A stretch of DNA of 64,000 bases, taken from Colwellia sp. Arc7-635 (GTDB lineage Bacteria; Pseudomonadota; Gammaproteobacteria; Enterobacterales; Alteromonadaceae). The notes below the pieces were generated by a model, which saw only the letters and a list, made by a program, of their open reading frames with translations, did no database searches and was not told the origin of the DNA. Shown here piece after piece: positions 1 to 9,406 of this stretch. The translations under genes were made by a program, and so were the position numbers. Location of the stretch: NCBI RefSeq assembly GCF_003971255.1, contig NZ_CP034660.1:4278001-4342000 (forward strand), read 5' to 3'. Position 1 is the stretch's first letter, and every line of letters begins with the position of its first letter.

Positions 1-628
1 ATTGATAATCAAATTCTTGCCAGAAAAATTTCCAAGACAAACTCTCCAATTGTTTTAAATAATCTCTTAATTGAAAGTATTGCCCCTGCAATTTAATTTT
101 AATGCCATGGCGATATAAGTGTAATTGCTGACGACTATCTAATGCCGTATCTACTTGTTCAGTCGCTTTATCACTCTTATTATCAGATTCAGCCATTTCA
201 TTTTTCGCGACGGTACTTGCTGGCATTACTTCAAATGACAATAACTTAACACCTTGTTGTAACTTTAATAGCTTAATCAAGGCATAACGCATTTGAATAG
301 GATTAATTAAATCAGAAGTCAGTGTTAATAACGTCTCGTCAACTTCACCAAGCTTTGTTTCATATTGCTTCAATTCTCGCTTCAGACCAACATTTGGATC
401 TTCAAGCATTGCTTGTTCTAATAGCTGAATTGAGTTTTGAGTGTTTTGATTACTTCTTTGGGTTTGTGAAATTTGCTCATTCAATTGCTCAATACGCTGT
501 AGTGGTGCATCTAAAAATAAGCTGTATAAGATAAAAACAATAGCAACCAGGCCTGCACCGATAATTAAATACTGCTCACGAACAGTGACGTTATTAAATT
601 TTTCATTATAAACAAGCCATTGAGCCAT
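1..628 (-). CDS. mshJ: MSHA pilus biogenesis protein MshJ, C-terminus cut by window edge
   Basis: MshJ is a PilO-like inner-membrane assembly protein of the mannose-sensitive haemagglutinin type IV pilus. Translating the minus strand from the ATG at 628-626 gives an open frame to the window edge. It begins MAQWLVYNEKFNNVTVREQY, followed by one membrane helix (about residues 20-38) and a coiled-coil-like stretch rich in Gln and Glu. The visible end contains LHLYRHGIKIKLQGQY, typical of the periplasmic PilO/MshJ fold. It starts 4 bases after the PilN-like gene stops, so the genes are cotranscribed. The remaining msh genes presumably lie to the left, outside the window. Confidence 0.85.
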   Translation of the reverse strand, partial: MAQWLVYNEKFNNVTVREQYLIIGAGLVAIVFILYSLFLDAPLQRIEQLNEQISQTQRSNQNTQNSIQLLEQAMLEDPNVGLKRELKQYETKLGEVDETLLTLTSDLINPIQMRYALIKLLKLQQGVKLLSFEVMPASTVAKNEMAESDNKSDKATEQVDTALDSRQQLHLYRHGIKIKLQGQYFQLRDYLKQLESLSWKFFWQEFDYQ

Positions 629-632
629 AATA

Positions 633-1229
633 CTATTCTCCTTTTTTTGCCGCAGAGCTGACGACAAACTCGGTAATTTTGTCTTTATTTTCCGTTAAAG
701 AAAAATTAATAAAACCTTCGCCCGAGAGAAACGTTGAAGCTTCAAAACCTGATAACCAACTCGGTACAGCATCTGGTGTGCGTGCAATACCAGAAAAAGT
801 CATATTACCATTGCCAAGAGTGACGCGCTGTAAACTAATATTTTGATTATGCAAAGAAGCCAACTCCGTCATAGCACTCGAAAATCCTGCACCATAAGTT
901 TGGGTAGGATCGGTTAGTTGCAAATGTAAACTTTGTTTATTGGCAATTAATAGTTTAACGGTCTTAAGTTTTTCGAGTAGTGCTGCGTCTTTGCGGTTAC
1001 CGCTGATCGTAGACTCTAAGTCTTTTAATTGTAATTCCTGAGTATTCTTAACAGAGTCTACTGCTTGGTATTGAGCAGTTAAACTAGTGACTTGCATATT
1101 AGCTATCAGCATTAACGCCAGCATTATAAGCAAGGTTACTAGCCATAAACCAACAACACGATTTAGTGTCCATAACGCTTTCGCTGGTAGTAAGCCAGCC
1201 TGCAATAAGTTAATCGAATACTTAGCCAT
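633..1229 (-). CDS. PilN-like MSHA biogenesis protein (MshI2 type)
   Basis: This 198-residue protein has a short cytoplasmic N-terminus, one membrane helix (about residues 25-48, LVTLLIMLALMLIANMQV) and a periplasmic coiled coil plus globular domain. That is the PilN architecture of type IV pilus alignment complexes. It lies between mshI (1 base upstream) and mshJ (4 bases downstream), matching the order in Alteromonadales where MshI is split into PilM-like and PilN-like proteins. It should bind MshI through its N-terminus and pair with MshJ in the periplasm. The assignment rests on topology and position as much as on sequence. Confidence 0.8.
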   Translation of the reverse strand: MAKYSINLLQAGLLPAKALWTLNRVVGLWLVTLLIMLALMLIANMQVTSLTAQYQAVDSVKNTQELQLKDLESTISGNRKDAALLEKLKTVKLLIANKQSLHLQLTDPTQTYGAGFSSAMTELASLHNQNISLQRVTLGNGNMTFSGIARTPDAVPSWLSGFEASTFLSGEGFINFSLTENKDKITEFVVSSAAKKGE

Positions 1230-1230
1230 T

Positions 1231-2130
1231 TTAATTTGGCTCCATAAAGTTTAGCTGTGTTGCACCAATAGCTACGGCACTATCTCGAAAGTTTTCCAAC
1301 GTTACAGGCATAGCAAACAACTTCACTTCTACGTTGGTGTTTTCAGCTAACTTACGCGCCAAAAATGCTTCGTGCTTTAGTGGCATCAATACTTCAATGA
1401 CTTTGATCGGAGCTTGTTTCAATTGTCGCTCAAAATAATCGCTAGAACGCTGTATTTCTAAACTTAAAGCATCAATGGTACCCAGACTTAATTCATCCTC
1501 ACTCTTACCGGAAATTTGTGCAAAACCACGTAATCGTCGACTAAAGAATAATTTGCCATCCTTAACAATCAAAAGATTAACTTCCTCATTAGGCTGCTGA
1601 CAAACAAATAGCACGGCATCTTGCTGTATAGGTAATAAACTCGCAAAAGCGAATTCTTCAGTGGTTATACAATTAACATTGAGGTCATCACCAGTGAGCA
1701 TGGTTACTAACTCAATTAAATCACTCTTAGCAACACAAACCACATTAATTTTTTCTTGTCCGCCAGATAAAGTTGGCCCATCAAAATAATCTAAAACCAT
1801 ATTTTCAGGTGCGATATTAACCAAATCCTTTATTTGCCATTTTAAGGCATCTCTTATTTCAAGCTCAGGCACATTAGGTTTATCGACTTGTACCATCTGA
1901 GAATAGCTATTAGGTAAAACTAAATGGCACTGTCCTGCTAATGACTTTTCACTCAACAACTCTTTGGTGGCATCGGCTATTCGATTAGTTTTATTTTCTA
2001 TGGATTCACACTGATGTTCATTTGATTTTTTGACGAAATAACTAATCGACTGCTGTCGCAGCGCGACACCGATTAAGTCATCGAATGTTGTTTTAGAGAA
2101 AATATTTTTGATACGTGTAATAATCGACAT
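1231..2130 (-). CDS. mshI: MSHA biogenesis protein MshI (PilM-like)
   Basis: A 299-residue soluble protein without a membrane helix, similar to PilM/MshI actin-fold proteins of the cytoplasmic ring of type IV pilus machines. The pattern LALKWQIKDLV-like (residues about 100-112) and the late SLEIQRSSDYFERQ segment are typical of MshI/PilM. The latter is the helix seen as EVQRSLDYF in PilM. It is the first gene of the visible minus-strand msh operon. The 104-base gap to the divergent PLP-enzyme gene should hold its promoter. In many relatives csrD (mshH) sits directly upstream; here another gene intervenes. Confidence 0.85.
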   Translation of the reverse strand: MSIITRIKNIFSKTTFDDLIGVALRQQSISYFVKKSNEHQCESIENKTNRIADATKELLSEKSLAGQCHLVLPNSYSQMVQVDKPNVPELEIRDALKWQIKDLVNIAPENMVLDYFDGPTLSGGQEKINVVCVAKSDLIELVTMLTGDDLNVNCITTEEFAFASLLPIQQDAVLFVCQQPNEEVNLLIVKDGKLFFSRRLRGFAQISGKSEDELSLGTIDALSLEIQRSSDYFERQLKQAPIKVIEVLMPLKHEAFLARKLAENTNVEVKLFAMPVTLENFRDSAVAIGATQLNFMEPN

Positions 2131-2234
2131 TACGCTCTATTATTTTATTTACGTGCCACCATAAATTCATTATCGCTGATTCTCTTTTAGGCGCAAGTAT
2201 TTTAATTAAATCATTATTTTGAGTTATCAAGCTT

Positions 2235-3179
2235 ATGTCTCCGCTATCCGTTTTACAGTCAATTAACCATCCTATTTTTACCCAACATAAAATATCGGTT
2301 CAGATCAAACGTGATGATCAAATAGATAGCATCATTTCTGGTAATAAATGGCGCAAGCTTAAATACAACTTAAGACATGCAAAAGCTACGGGTGCTAAAG
2401 GTATTATTACTTTTGGCGGTTGTTTTTCGAATCATATTCACGCTTGTGCGTTTGCCTGCCAGCAGCAGGGGTTATCTGTTCTCGGTATTATTCGTGGAGA
2501 AGAGCAAAATCAAAATAATTATACACTAGCTTGGGCGAAATATTGGGGGATGAAGCTCTCTTTTGTTGACCGAAAAACTTATCGTATGCGCGATGATGAA
2601 AGTTATTTACAACAGTTACAGCAACAATACCCCGATCATCTGATTATTCCAGAAGGCGGCAGTAATACGCTTGCTTTAACAGGGATGGCTGAAGTTATTG
2701 ATGAATTAAATCAACAAGGGCAATTTGATACGCTATTAACGCCCGTAGGCAGTGGCGGAACCTTTGCGGGCTTGATATTAGGTGATAATAATCAACATAA
2801 CTTACTGGGTATTTCAGTATTAAAACAAGAGGATTATCTAGTAAAAAAAGTCAATGACTTGCTGCCTGAGCACGCTAAAGCCCATACTAACTGGCAGATT
2901 ATGAATCAGTTTCATTGTGGCGGCTACGCAAAATTTAGCCCGAACGACGCCGAAAGAATACGTAGCTTTAGTCAAGCCGTTGGCATTAACTTTGAGCCTG
3001 TTTATTCAGGAAAAATGTTGCTAGCGCTACTAGATTTAATCACAGCGGGATATTTTCCTGCTGAACATCGTATTGTCATGCTACACACTGGCGGATTACA
3101 AGGTTTAGCGGGTATGTATCAGCGAGGTATACTTAACCCAGCTGAATGGCCTTCGCTACCTGTGCCACCGGCTCAGTGA
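2235..3179 (+). CDS. PLP-dependent D-cysteine desulfhydrase / ACC deaminase family protein
   Basis: A 314-residue fold-type II PLP enzyme of the 1-aminocyclopropane-1-carboxylate deaminase/D-cysteine desulfhydrase family. The probable PLP lysine is K38 in SGNKWRKL. GGCFSNH (about residues 61-67) lines the substrate site and GSGGTFAGL is the phosphate-binding loop. In gammaproteobacteria such enzymes usually remove sulfide from D-cysteine; deaminase activity on ACC cannot be excluded. The gene sits divergently between mshI and csrD, which are adjacent in many relatives. Its last 47 bases overlap the 3' end of csrD tail to tail. The start ATG at 2235 has only a weak ribosome-binding site. Confidence 0.82.
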   Translation: MSPLSVLQSINHPIFTQHKISVQIKRDDQIDSIISGNKWRKLKYNLRHAKATGAKGIITFGGCFSNHIHACAFACQQQGLSVLGIIRGEEQNQNNYTLAWAKYWGMKLSFVDRKTYRMRDDESYLQQLQQQYPDHLIIPEGGSNTLALTGMAEVIDELNQQGQFDTLLTPVGSGGTFAGLILGDNNQHNLLGISVLKQEDYLVKKVNDLLPEHAKAHTNWQIMNQFHCGGYAKFSPNDAERIRSFSQAVGINFEPVYSGKMLLALLDLITAGYFPAEHRIVMLHTGGLQGLAGMYQRGILNPAEWPSLPVPPAQ

Positions 3180-4983
3180 AAAAATGACCTTGTCCACCTT
3201 TAAGGCCAAGCTGAACTAAAAGGCGCCACTCACTTTGTTTTTCAACCCCGAGCGCATAAATAGCAATATTTTTTGGAGCGGCTAAGGTTTTCAAGCTTTG
3301 AATGAAAACTTGGTTTTCAGTTTTTTTATCAATATCGATGACAATACTGCTATGCAATTTCATCGCATATATTGGATAAACATTAAGATAGTGAGCACTA
3401 ACCACATATTGTCCGACTTTATCTGCGACAATTCTGATACCGGCCGCGCTTAAACTAGCGATAACAGGCTGTAACTCTTTCAGATGATTAACTAATTGAT
3501 ATTCGCTCACTTCCATCATTAATCGACCCGCAACTCCAGGAAACTTATTCACTATCGCTAAAAACTGCTCGCCAAAGCCATTTGATAATAGTGAATCGAT
3601 TGCTACATTGATACTGCAATCATCTTGTAATTTTTTCTCCTGGGCTAGCACTCGACACACTTGCTCTAGGATCAGCAAATCCATTTTAACAGTCAAGCCA
3701 CATTTTTTAGCCATAGGTAAAAAAACTCTAGCGCTGATCAGGTTACCCTTTTTATCACGAACTTTTGACAATACTTCATGATGTAGAACCTTGGTATTAT
3801 CACAAGCAATAATCGGTTGGAAGAAAATAACAAAACCGTTATTTGCTATTGCCGAACTGAGCAATGTACGCCACTTTAACGACCCCTGTGCTTTCACCTC
3901 TTCTAACTCACCCGCTTCAAACATAAACCACTGAGAAGGCCCTTGTAGCTGCGCTGAGCGCAATGCCATATCAGCTTCTGACATGATCTGATACGGAGCT
4001 TGCTCATGGCTAAAATAGCTAATACCGATATGAATAAATTCATCGCTATTAATTCCAATGGGAGTTACCACCGCTTGTAAGTTTTTCAATAAGCGATCGG
4101 AAAACTTCTTAACCTCTGGTATATAAACACCCGGCAATAACACCGATAATTCATAATCACTATGACGAGCAAGAAAATAGCTTGGGTGGTCTTCTAGCCT
4201 TTGCTTTGTCACTTGGATAAGCGTTGATAAAAGTGACATAGCTTGCTGGTAGCCATATAAACTTTGTACGACTTCAATTTCTTTAAACTGAATTAGCAGT
4301 ACCGCACCTTGTGCATCTTCTCCTTTTATAAAAGCTTGTAAACGATTATCGAAAAAAGCACGGTTGCCAATATGTGTCTCTTGATCAAGTAGAGCGCTAG
4401 CTCGAATACTTTGATCTGAGGAAATATCGCTAGCAACGTTTTCATGAATACGTTGTTGAAGTTGATGGATAGCTAAAATAATGGCATCAGTTTCAGTCGA
4501 TATATTATCCATAGGAACAGCTTGAGTAGTGCCGTGAATCAGCGATAGATTGGCCCAACTTTCTAGTTTTTGCCATGATTTAAGCAAAGCATTAAGCTGC
4601 CGCTGCATATATTCACGTAATGCCAATGCGGTGAGTAAAAGCATAAAGGTAAAAACCAAAAATAATGGTGAAGTAAGCACAAGATAAAGTGGCTGTGAAA
4701 AGTTTAAAGACCAGCGACTGTTCGTAATGATTAACTGTCTTGAGTATTCTTCATCAGCAGTATCTAAGCGAACCAAATGCCCGCTTGAAAGCGTCGGCAC
4801 CTTGGCATAATTTTCCAGTTGCTGGTCATTAAAGTTAAAGGCCTCTATGGCATGATGTTGATTATTTTGTACTTGATAAACAGCCAAAGTAGAAAACGTA
4901 CAAACTAGAAAATAAAACAACAAAAACGTCATAAGTAATACTTTGGTTTTGGTTTGTTGTATCGGTTTAATCTTTGACAGCAT
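3133..4983 (-). CDS. csrD: CsrD/MshH-type degenerate GGDEF-EAL protein
   Basis: CsrD (MshH) targets CsrB-type small RNAs for RNase E decay in the Csr system and does not turn over cyclic-di-GMP. The protein has two membrane helices (about residues 15-37 and 105-125), a HAMP-like linker, a GGDEF domain whose signature is reduced to RHSDYE, and an EAL domain whose motif reads HEVLSK. Both degenerations match CsrD. I choose the ATG at 4983, giving 616 residues, because GGA lies 6 bases upstream. An upstream GTG at 5007 would add eight residues. The position next to msh genes supports the name. Its 3' end overlaps the convergent PLP-enzyme gene by 47 bases. Confidence 0.85.
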   Translation of the reverse strand: MLSKIKPIQQTKTKVLLMTFLLFYFLVCTFSTLAVYQVQNNQHHAIEAFNFNDQQLENYAKVPTLSSGHLVRLDTADEEYSRQLIITNSRWSLNFSQPLYLVLTSPLFLVFTFMLLLTALALREYMQRQLNALLKSWQKLESWANLSLIHGTTQAVPMDNISTETDAIILAIHQLQQRIHENVASDISSDQSIRASALLDQETHIGNRAFFDNRLQAFIKGEDAQGAVLLIQFKEIEVVQSLYGYQQAMSLLSTLIQVTKQRLEDHPSYFLARHSDYELSVLLPGVYIPEVKKFSDRLLKNLQAVVTPIGINSDEFIHIGISYFSHEQAPYQIMSEADMALRSAQLQGPSQWFMFEAGELEEVKAQGSLKWRTLLSSAIANNGFVIFFQPIIACDNTKVLHHEVLSKVRDKKGNLISARVFLPMAKKCGLTVKMDLLILEQVCRVLAQEKKLQDDCSINVAIDSLLSNGFGEQFLAIVNKFPGVAGRLMMEVSEYQLVNHLKELQPVIASLSAAGIRIVADKVGQYVVSAHYLNVYPIYAMKLHSSIVIDIDKKTENQVFIQSLKTLAAPKNIAIYALGVEKQSEWRLLVQLGLKGGQGHFFTEPVAQVAKAIQLG

Positions 4984-5322
4984 AAGCATTCCATCGCTGA
5001 ACAACACTGTGCGCAGTTATCATTTAGTACGTCCTTTCAAAAAAGTAATATGGCTAGTTATAACCATTATTATGTCGATATTTTATCTGCATCAAATTGT
5101 AGACGATAAATACCTTAAAATATTTTTAATTACAGCAAACGGGGTAAATAGTCTGAACGATGATCTGGAATTGGCATTGAGCGTGGCTAACAATCTAATT
5201 TTTGGATAATAAGCGCTTGATAATCAGCCTCAGTATGTATTGTCATATAAACGAACAGGCATAAAAAAACCTTGAATTCATTGCTGAATCCAAGGTTTTC
5301 AATAGACAATTACTGTTAGCTA
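4984..5322. other. Intergenic region csrD-rplI
   Basis: About 340 bases between two minus-strand genes. It holds the rplI terminator at its left end and presumably the csrD promoter at its right. A 45-codon plus-strand frame (ATG at 5071) exists but has no ribosome-binding site and I do not call it. Confidence 0.5.
5263..5299 (-). terminator. Rho-independent terminator of the rpsF-rplI operon
   Basis: On the minus strand, AAAACCTTG and CAAGGTTTT pair around a 14-base spacer that can itself pair partly (GATTC/GAATTC). A run of T follows. It lies 23 bases after the rplI stop. Confidence 0.85.
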
Positions 5323-5775
5323 TTAAGCTTGTGCAATAACAACAACTTTAACAGTTGCGTCTACATCGTTGTGCACGTGAATTACGATATCGAATTCACC
5401 TGTTTCACGAATGCTACCTAAAGGTAAACGTACTTCAGCTTTAACAACTTCAACGCCAGCTTCAGTGATTGCATCAGCAATATCACGAGTACCAATTGAA
5501 CCGAATAATTTACCTTCATCACCAGCTTTAGAAGCGATAGTGATTTCAGCCAATTCAGTTAATTTAGCAGCACGTGCTTCTGAAGCAGTTAGTTGCTCAG
5601 CAAGTTTTTTCTCTAAATCAGCGCGGCGAGCTTCAAAGTGCTCAACGTTTGCTTTAGAGGCAAAAACAGCTTTACCTTTTGGTAATAAAAAGTTACGAGC
5701 GTAACCAGATTTAACTGTTACCTTGTCACCAAGGCCGCCTAATTTGGCGATTTTATCAAGAAGTATTACTTCCAT
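5323..5775 (-). CDS. rplI: 50S ribosomal protein L9
   Basis: L9 binds 23S rRNA domain V and projects from the base of the L1 stalk. The protein begins [17 protein letters not shown], the conserved rRNA-binding N-domain, followed by the long connecting helix and the C-domain. At 150 residues it matches the usual 149-150. I place the start at the ATG at 5775. The frame can be opened two codons earlier at a TTG, but AAGGGG lies 8 bases before the ATG and family members start with M-x-V-I-L-L. It is the last gene of the rpsF operon and is followed by a strong terminator. Confidence 0.97.
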   Translation of the reverse strand: MEVILLDKIAKLGGLGDKVTVKSGYARNFLLPKGKAVFASKANVEHFEARRADLEKKLAEQLTASEARAAKLTELAEITIASKAGDEGKLFGSIGTRDIADAITEAGVEVVKAEVRLPLGSIRETGEFDIVIHVHNDVDATVKVVVIAQA

Positions 5776-5795
5776 TTTCAAAACCCCTTATTAGG

Positions 5796-6023
5796 TTACT
5801 TATGTAAATCAGTATATGGTAATAACGCTAAGTAACGAGCACGCTTGATCGCACGACCAAGTTGACGTTGATATTTAGCATTTGTACCTGTAATACGGCT
5901 TGGAACAATTTTACCACTTTCAGTGATATAGTTTTTTAGTACAGCTGTATCTTTATAATCGATTGCAGCAGCACCTTCCGCTGAAAAGCGGCAGAACTTG
6001 CGACGTCTAAAAAAACGAGACAT
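5796..6023 (-). CDS. rpsR: 30S ribosomal protein S18
   Basis: S18 is a small-subunit platform protein that binds 16S rRNA together with S6. The 75-residue sequence has the basic N-terminus [10 protein letters not shown] and the C-terminal stretch [16 protein letters not shown] that contact rRNA and S6. It lies between priB and rplI in the standard operon order. In E. coli the S6:S18 dimer represses this operon through the rpsF leader. Confidence 0.97.
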   Translation of the reverse strand: MSRFFRRRKFCRFSAEGAAAIDYKDTAVLKNYITESGKIVPSRITGTNAKYQRQLGRAIKRARYLALLPYTDLHK

Positions 6024-6088
6024 GGATTTCTCCTAATATGGCTTACTGTATTAAGGTGAAAGTCACCGTTAAATATGTATAGCCTAAA

Positions 6089-6403
6089 TTAAATCATTTC
6101 AATTTGTTGGGCATGTAATACTAAAAGCGGATTACCGTTTCTAGATTCATGACGGTTTATAAAACCAGTCACTTTAACATTACAGCCTTCAATTAAATCA
6201 CGAGTTAAGTGTTGTGACACTTTGCCGGTTGCAACAACTTGTATCCGAACAAACGCTTGTCTGTTCATGCCTGCTTCATTTTGAATAGACTTGTGGTCCA
6301 TTGAAAACTGACAGTGCTGAATACCCGCTGGGCTAGTTGACGTTTTAGGTGGCTTTACCACATGTCCGGTCAATACTAAGCAATTCTCTTGGCTATTATT
6401 CAT
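6089..6403 (-). CDS. priB: Primosomal replication protein N (PriB)
   Basis: PriB is an OB-fold single-stranded-DNA-binding protein. It stabilises PriA on stalled forks and hands over to DnaT during replication restart. The 104-residue sequence starts with the OB-fold strand NCLVLTGHVVKPP and includes GIQHCQFSMDH and IQVVATGK, typical of PriB. It occupies its usual place between rpsF and rpsR. The 24-base gap to rpsF contains an adequate ribosome-binding site. Confidence 0.95.
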   Translation of the reverse strand: MNNSQENCLVLTGHVVKPPKTSTSPAGIQHCQFSMDHKSIQNEAGMNRQAFVRIQVVATGKVSQHLTRDLIEGCNVKVTGFINRHESRNGNPLLVLHAQQIEMI

Positions 6404-6426
6404 AGTAAGAGCAGGTCACAGGTTAC

Positions 6427-6873
6427 TTATTCTTCGCTCGCAGCTTCTTCTGCTTTTGGTGCTTCGGCAACTGGTGCTTCAACATCTGATGCTTCAGTAG
6501 CTGGTGCGTCAGTAACCTCTTTCTTCACTTCGCGACGCTCATCACGACGGTCTTCTTTAGCAACAGCCATAGCTGAAGCTTCAGTAACCGCGTCTTTAGT
6601 ACGCATGATCATGTTACGTATAACAACATCGTTATAACGGAAAGAAGTTTCTAATTCATCAATAGCTGCTTGAGGCGCTTCAATGTTAATTAAAACATAG
6701 TGTGCTTTGTGCAATTTATTGATTGGGTAAGCTAATTGGCGACGGCCCCAGTCTTCAAGACGGTGGATTTTGCCTTCAGCATTAGTGACGATGTCACTGT
6801 AACGCTGAATCATAGCTGGTACTTGTTCACTCTGGTCAGGGTGAACCATAAATACGATTTCGTAATGACGCAT
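6427..6873 (-). CDS. rpsF: 30S ribosomal protein S6
   Basis: S6 pairs with S18 on the 30S platform. Residues 1 to about 100 are the ferredoxin-like S6 domain ([26 protein letters not shown]). The remaining 45 or so residues form a basic then strongly acidic tail ([17 protein letters not shown]). E. coli S6 has a similar but shorter acidic tail, where RimK adds glutamates. At 148 residues it is at the long end for the family. The start ATG is preceded by AAGGAG. First gene of the operon; a promoter and a candidate autoregulatory leader lie upstream. Confidence 0.97.
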   Translation of the reverse strand: MRHYEIVFMVHPDQSEQVPAMIQRYSDIVTNAEGKIHRLEDWGRRQLAYPINKLHKAHYVLINIEAPQAAIDELETSFRYNDVVIRNMIMRTKDAVTEASAMAVAKEDRRDERREVKKEVTDAPATEASDVEAPVAEAPKAEEAASEE

Positions 6874-6957
6874 TACGAGCTCCTTACGGTTGTAGCCTCA
6901 TTATCTGGCTCAGCCACACCAGTTGAGGCAAGGAACAAAAGTTCAGGCTGAATTAAG
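6874..6957 (-). promoter_or_regulatory. Candidate rpsF leader (S6:S18-type autoregulation)
   Basis: The 84-base leader can form GCCTCA/TGAGGC enclosing TGGCT/GAGCCA. An unpaired ACCG sits just before the AAGGAG ribosome-binding site. Gammaproteobacterial rpsF leaders bind the S6:S18 dimer through a CCG-containing element near the start codon. The resemblance is by eye and not covariance-tested. Confidence 0.45.
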
Positions 6958-6964
6958 GACGCGT

Positions 6965-6993
6965 ATTGTAGGGAAAATAAGCAGCAAAGGCAA
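6965..6993 (-). promoter_or_regulatory. Sigma-70 promoter of rpsF operon
   Basis: On the minus strand, TTGCCT and TACAAT are separated by 17 bases and followed by a GC-containing discriminator (ACGCG), as expected for a growth-rate-controlled ribosomal operon. It lies about 92 bases upstream of the rpsF start. Confidence 0.75.
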
Positions 6994-7053
6994 GCACTAG
7001 TTTTTACAGCAGAGTGTGTACTTGAAGTGAAATGAATATATCCCAATAAAAAC

Positions 7054-7082
7054 AAAAATAGTCACCTAAGTGACTATTTTTA
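7054..7082 (-). terminator. Terminator of the DUF945 gene
   Basis: AAAATAGTCAC/GTGACTATTTT stem with a 4-base loop, flanked by T on both strands. It lies about 60 bases beyond the stop of the DUF945 gene, which runs on the minus strand, and upstream of the rpsF promoter. Confidence 0.8.
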
Positions 7083-7140
7083 ATAAATTTAATTAAATTA
7101 TAATTTATCTATTTTCGACATTCACGTGCCGTGACACATA

Positions 7141-8439
7141 TTATAAGGCAATGGCTTGACCATTAACCGTTAATTGTCCTTGTGCAAACTGAGCAGCAAA
7201 AGACAGTTCAGCCTCTTTTTTAATGATAAAGCCTTGCTCAATGTACATATTGATCATGCCTTCTAGACCCATTTTTTGAAAAAATGGTAGTGGTGCAACT
7301 CCCTTTGCATCGGCTTTTAATGCAGCCATAATGCTCATAGGATTCGCTTGGTCATAGCGAGTGTGATCAACCATTAATTGTAAATCAGATTTAATGGCAC
7401 CTTCAGACGTTAGCACACTAAAATCATTAATGTTAAGTTCAGGGTCTTTTGTCAAAAGCTTTGTAGCAACAGTCATTAATTGTTGATTATAATGTTCAAA
7501 ATTTTCAGGGTCTTGTTGCATCTTCGTCGCCCAATCATTTATTTCCATTAACACTTTTGGATCTAAGCGATTAAAAGAAATATCTAAATTCAACTTTTCA
7601 AGCTCTTGTCCCGCACCTTTAAAACGATCAGCGCCATACTTGACACCAATATTCATTAATTCGTCTTCAATTTGACTGTCGGCAGACAATGTTAAATTTT
7701 CAATACTCAATAAATCATTACCTTGATTATCTTGTGCAGAAATACTTTTTATTAGCATAGAGAAATCACCTATTGATAGGCCATTACCGCTATAAATATC
7801 GCCATCAATAATTTCTTGAGAAAAAGTTGATTCTAGTGGTGACAGTTGAACGTTTGCTTCCGGTCCTTTGAAATCTAAACCTGACCAATTTAAATAGCCG
7901 CTAATATACTTGTCATCTTCTAGCGTAAACTCGCTGTCTAAAGCGCCGATATCAATAGTATTGCCATCTTCTTCAAAGGTCGTGGCAGCCATCATCACTT
8001 GTGTAGTGTAATTTAAGCCATAAGTTATTATTGATGAAATAGTGAGCTTTTCGTTCAACTGATCAGTGAACTCAGTAATATCGTTTTGTGCTTCTTGATC
8101 TAAGCTTGAGACATCAAAGTCTAAATTTGCGTTTGAGTGTGCCAATGCGAAATTAACACTATTATCTGCAAAAATAACAGGGCCAAAGGTCAGCTGTTCA
8201 TTAACAATAAGTTGAAAGTCTTCTATTTCAGCAGCTACACCTTTAATTTTCATTTTAGTGACCGACTGACCAGAAAACCAGTGGGTTGTGAAACTACGTT
8301 CAACAATTTCAATAGAAGGGTGATCAACAAAACGACTAGCGATATCATCATATTTTTGTTCGACAATACTACCAATAACTTTTGGGCCAACCAAACCAAC
8401 ACACACAATAGCGCCTAAGGCTATGACAACTTTCTTCAT
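7141..8439 (-). CDS. YdgA-family (DUF945) protein
   Basis: A 432-residue DUF945 protein, the family of E. coli YdgA. A hydrophobic N-terminal anchor or signal (residues 3-24, VVIALGAIVCVGLVG) is followed by a long beta-rich periplasmic region. Family features visible include the N-terminal IVEQKYDDIASRF and the C-terminal GMINMYIEQGFIIKKEAE before a final short strand. The molecular role of the family is not settled; an envelope or AsmA-like role is sometimes suggested. It is a single-gene unit with its own terminator, between the ribosomal operon and rlmB. Confidence 0.85.
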   Translation of the reverse strand: MKKVVIALGAIVCVGLVGPKVIGSIVEQKYDDIASRFVDHPSIEIVERSFTTHWFSGQSVTKMKIKGVAAEIEDFQLIVNEQLTFGPVIFADNSVNFALAHSNANLDFDVSSLDQEAQNDITEFTDQLNEKLTISSIITYGLNYTTQVMMAATTFEEDGNTIDIGALDSEFTLEDDKYISGYLNWSGLDFKGPEANVQLSPLESTFSQEIIDGDIYSGNGLSIGDFSMLIKSISAQDNQGNDLLSIENLTLSADSQIEDELMNIGVKYGADRFKGAGQELEKLNLDISFNRLDPKVLMEINDWATKMQQDPENFEHYNQQLMTVATKLLTKDPELNINDFSVLTSEGAIKSDLQLMVDHTRYDQANPMSIMAALKADAKGVAPLPFFQKMGLEGMINMYIEQGFIIKKEAELSFAAQFAQGQLTVNGQAIAL

Positions 8440-8564
8440 TTTATTTTCCTATATTCCTTTAAATACCACTTCCGTATTAACTTAATAAAACAACGTGATA
8501 AAACTATTTTTAATAAACTAACGTCAACTAACTAACGATACTACTTTTACTACAGTGCTAAAAA

Positions 8565-9323
8565 CTAGCCCTGTAAGCGTTGTCTTACTATTTCAAATAA
8601 ACAAATACCTGTCGCAACTGACACATTTAAACTAGACACACTTCCTGCCATAGGCAATTTAACGAGTTGATCGCAGTTTTCACGTGTTAAACGACGCATA
8701 CCTTTACCTTCAGCTCCCATGACAAGTGCCATAGGGCCTGAAAGTTTTTCATCGTATAAGCAGCTGTCTGTTTCACCGGCAGTACCGATAATCCATACAC
8801 CCATTTGTTGCAATGCTTTCATTGTTCTCGATAAATTAGTGACTTGTACTAATGGCACACTTTCCGCTGCACCTACCGCGACTTTTCGCACCGTTGCGGT
8901 TAGGCGTGCGGCATTATCTTTGGGAACAATGATCGCTTGTACACCTGCTGCATCAGCATTTCGCAAACATGCACCTAAATTATGTGGGTCAGTAACACCA
9001 TCTAAAATTAATAAAAAAGGTGCTTGCCCTTTACGCTCGGCATCCGCAAGAATGTCATCTAAATCAGCTTCAGTGAAGGTTTTTCCGGGCTTTACGCGTG
9101 CCACAACACCTTGATGCTGTTCGTCGTCACTTTTATCATCCAATACTTTTCGGCTTGCCATTTGCGCTGGAATACCATATTCCTTAGCGAGCTCAATAAT
9201 GGGCATTAAACGGTCGTCTTCACGCCCTTTTAGTAGCCATAATTCGATAAATCGTTCTGGTGCATGTTCAATCAGGGCTTTTACTGCATGGATACCAAAT
9301 ACTAACTCTTCTTGCTTTGCCAT
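8565..9323 (-). CDS. rlmB: 23S rRNA (guanosine-2251-2'-O)-methyltransferase RlmB
   Basis: RlmB 2'-O-methylates G2251 in the peptidyl-transferase P loop of 23S rRNA, using SAM. At 252 residues it has the expected length. It has the N-terminal substrate-binding domain ([18 protein letters not shown]) and a SpoU-type knotted methyltransferase domain with motif 1 [20 protein letters not shown], motif 2 [12 protein letters not shown] and motif 3 [14 protein letters not shown]. It follows rnr by about 83 bases on the same strand, the usual rnr-rlmB pair. Confidence 0.96.
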   Translation of the reverse strand: MAKQEELVFGIHAVKALIEHAPERFIELWLLKGREDDRLMPIIELAKEYGIPAQMASRKVLDDKSDDEQHQGVVARVKPGKTFTEADLDDILADAERKGQAPFLLILDGVTDPHNLGACLRNADAAGVQAIIVPKDNAARLTATVRKVAVGAAESVPLVQVTNLSRTMKALQQMGVWIIGTAGETDSCLYDEKLSGPMALVMGAEGKGMRRLTRENCDQLVKLPMAGSVSSLNVSVATGICLFEIVRQRLQG

Positions 9324-9406
9324 AATTTTTCTGTCTTTCTCTATTCAATCAATAATGTATGAGGTCACCGACTTATTACACAAGGCGACCTTTGGGAAGT
9401 ATCTGG

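Noticed and set aside
4943-5209. 88-codon plus-strand frame opposite the csrD start
   Set aside because: Largely antisense to csrD, no ribosome-binding site, no recognisable domain.
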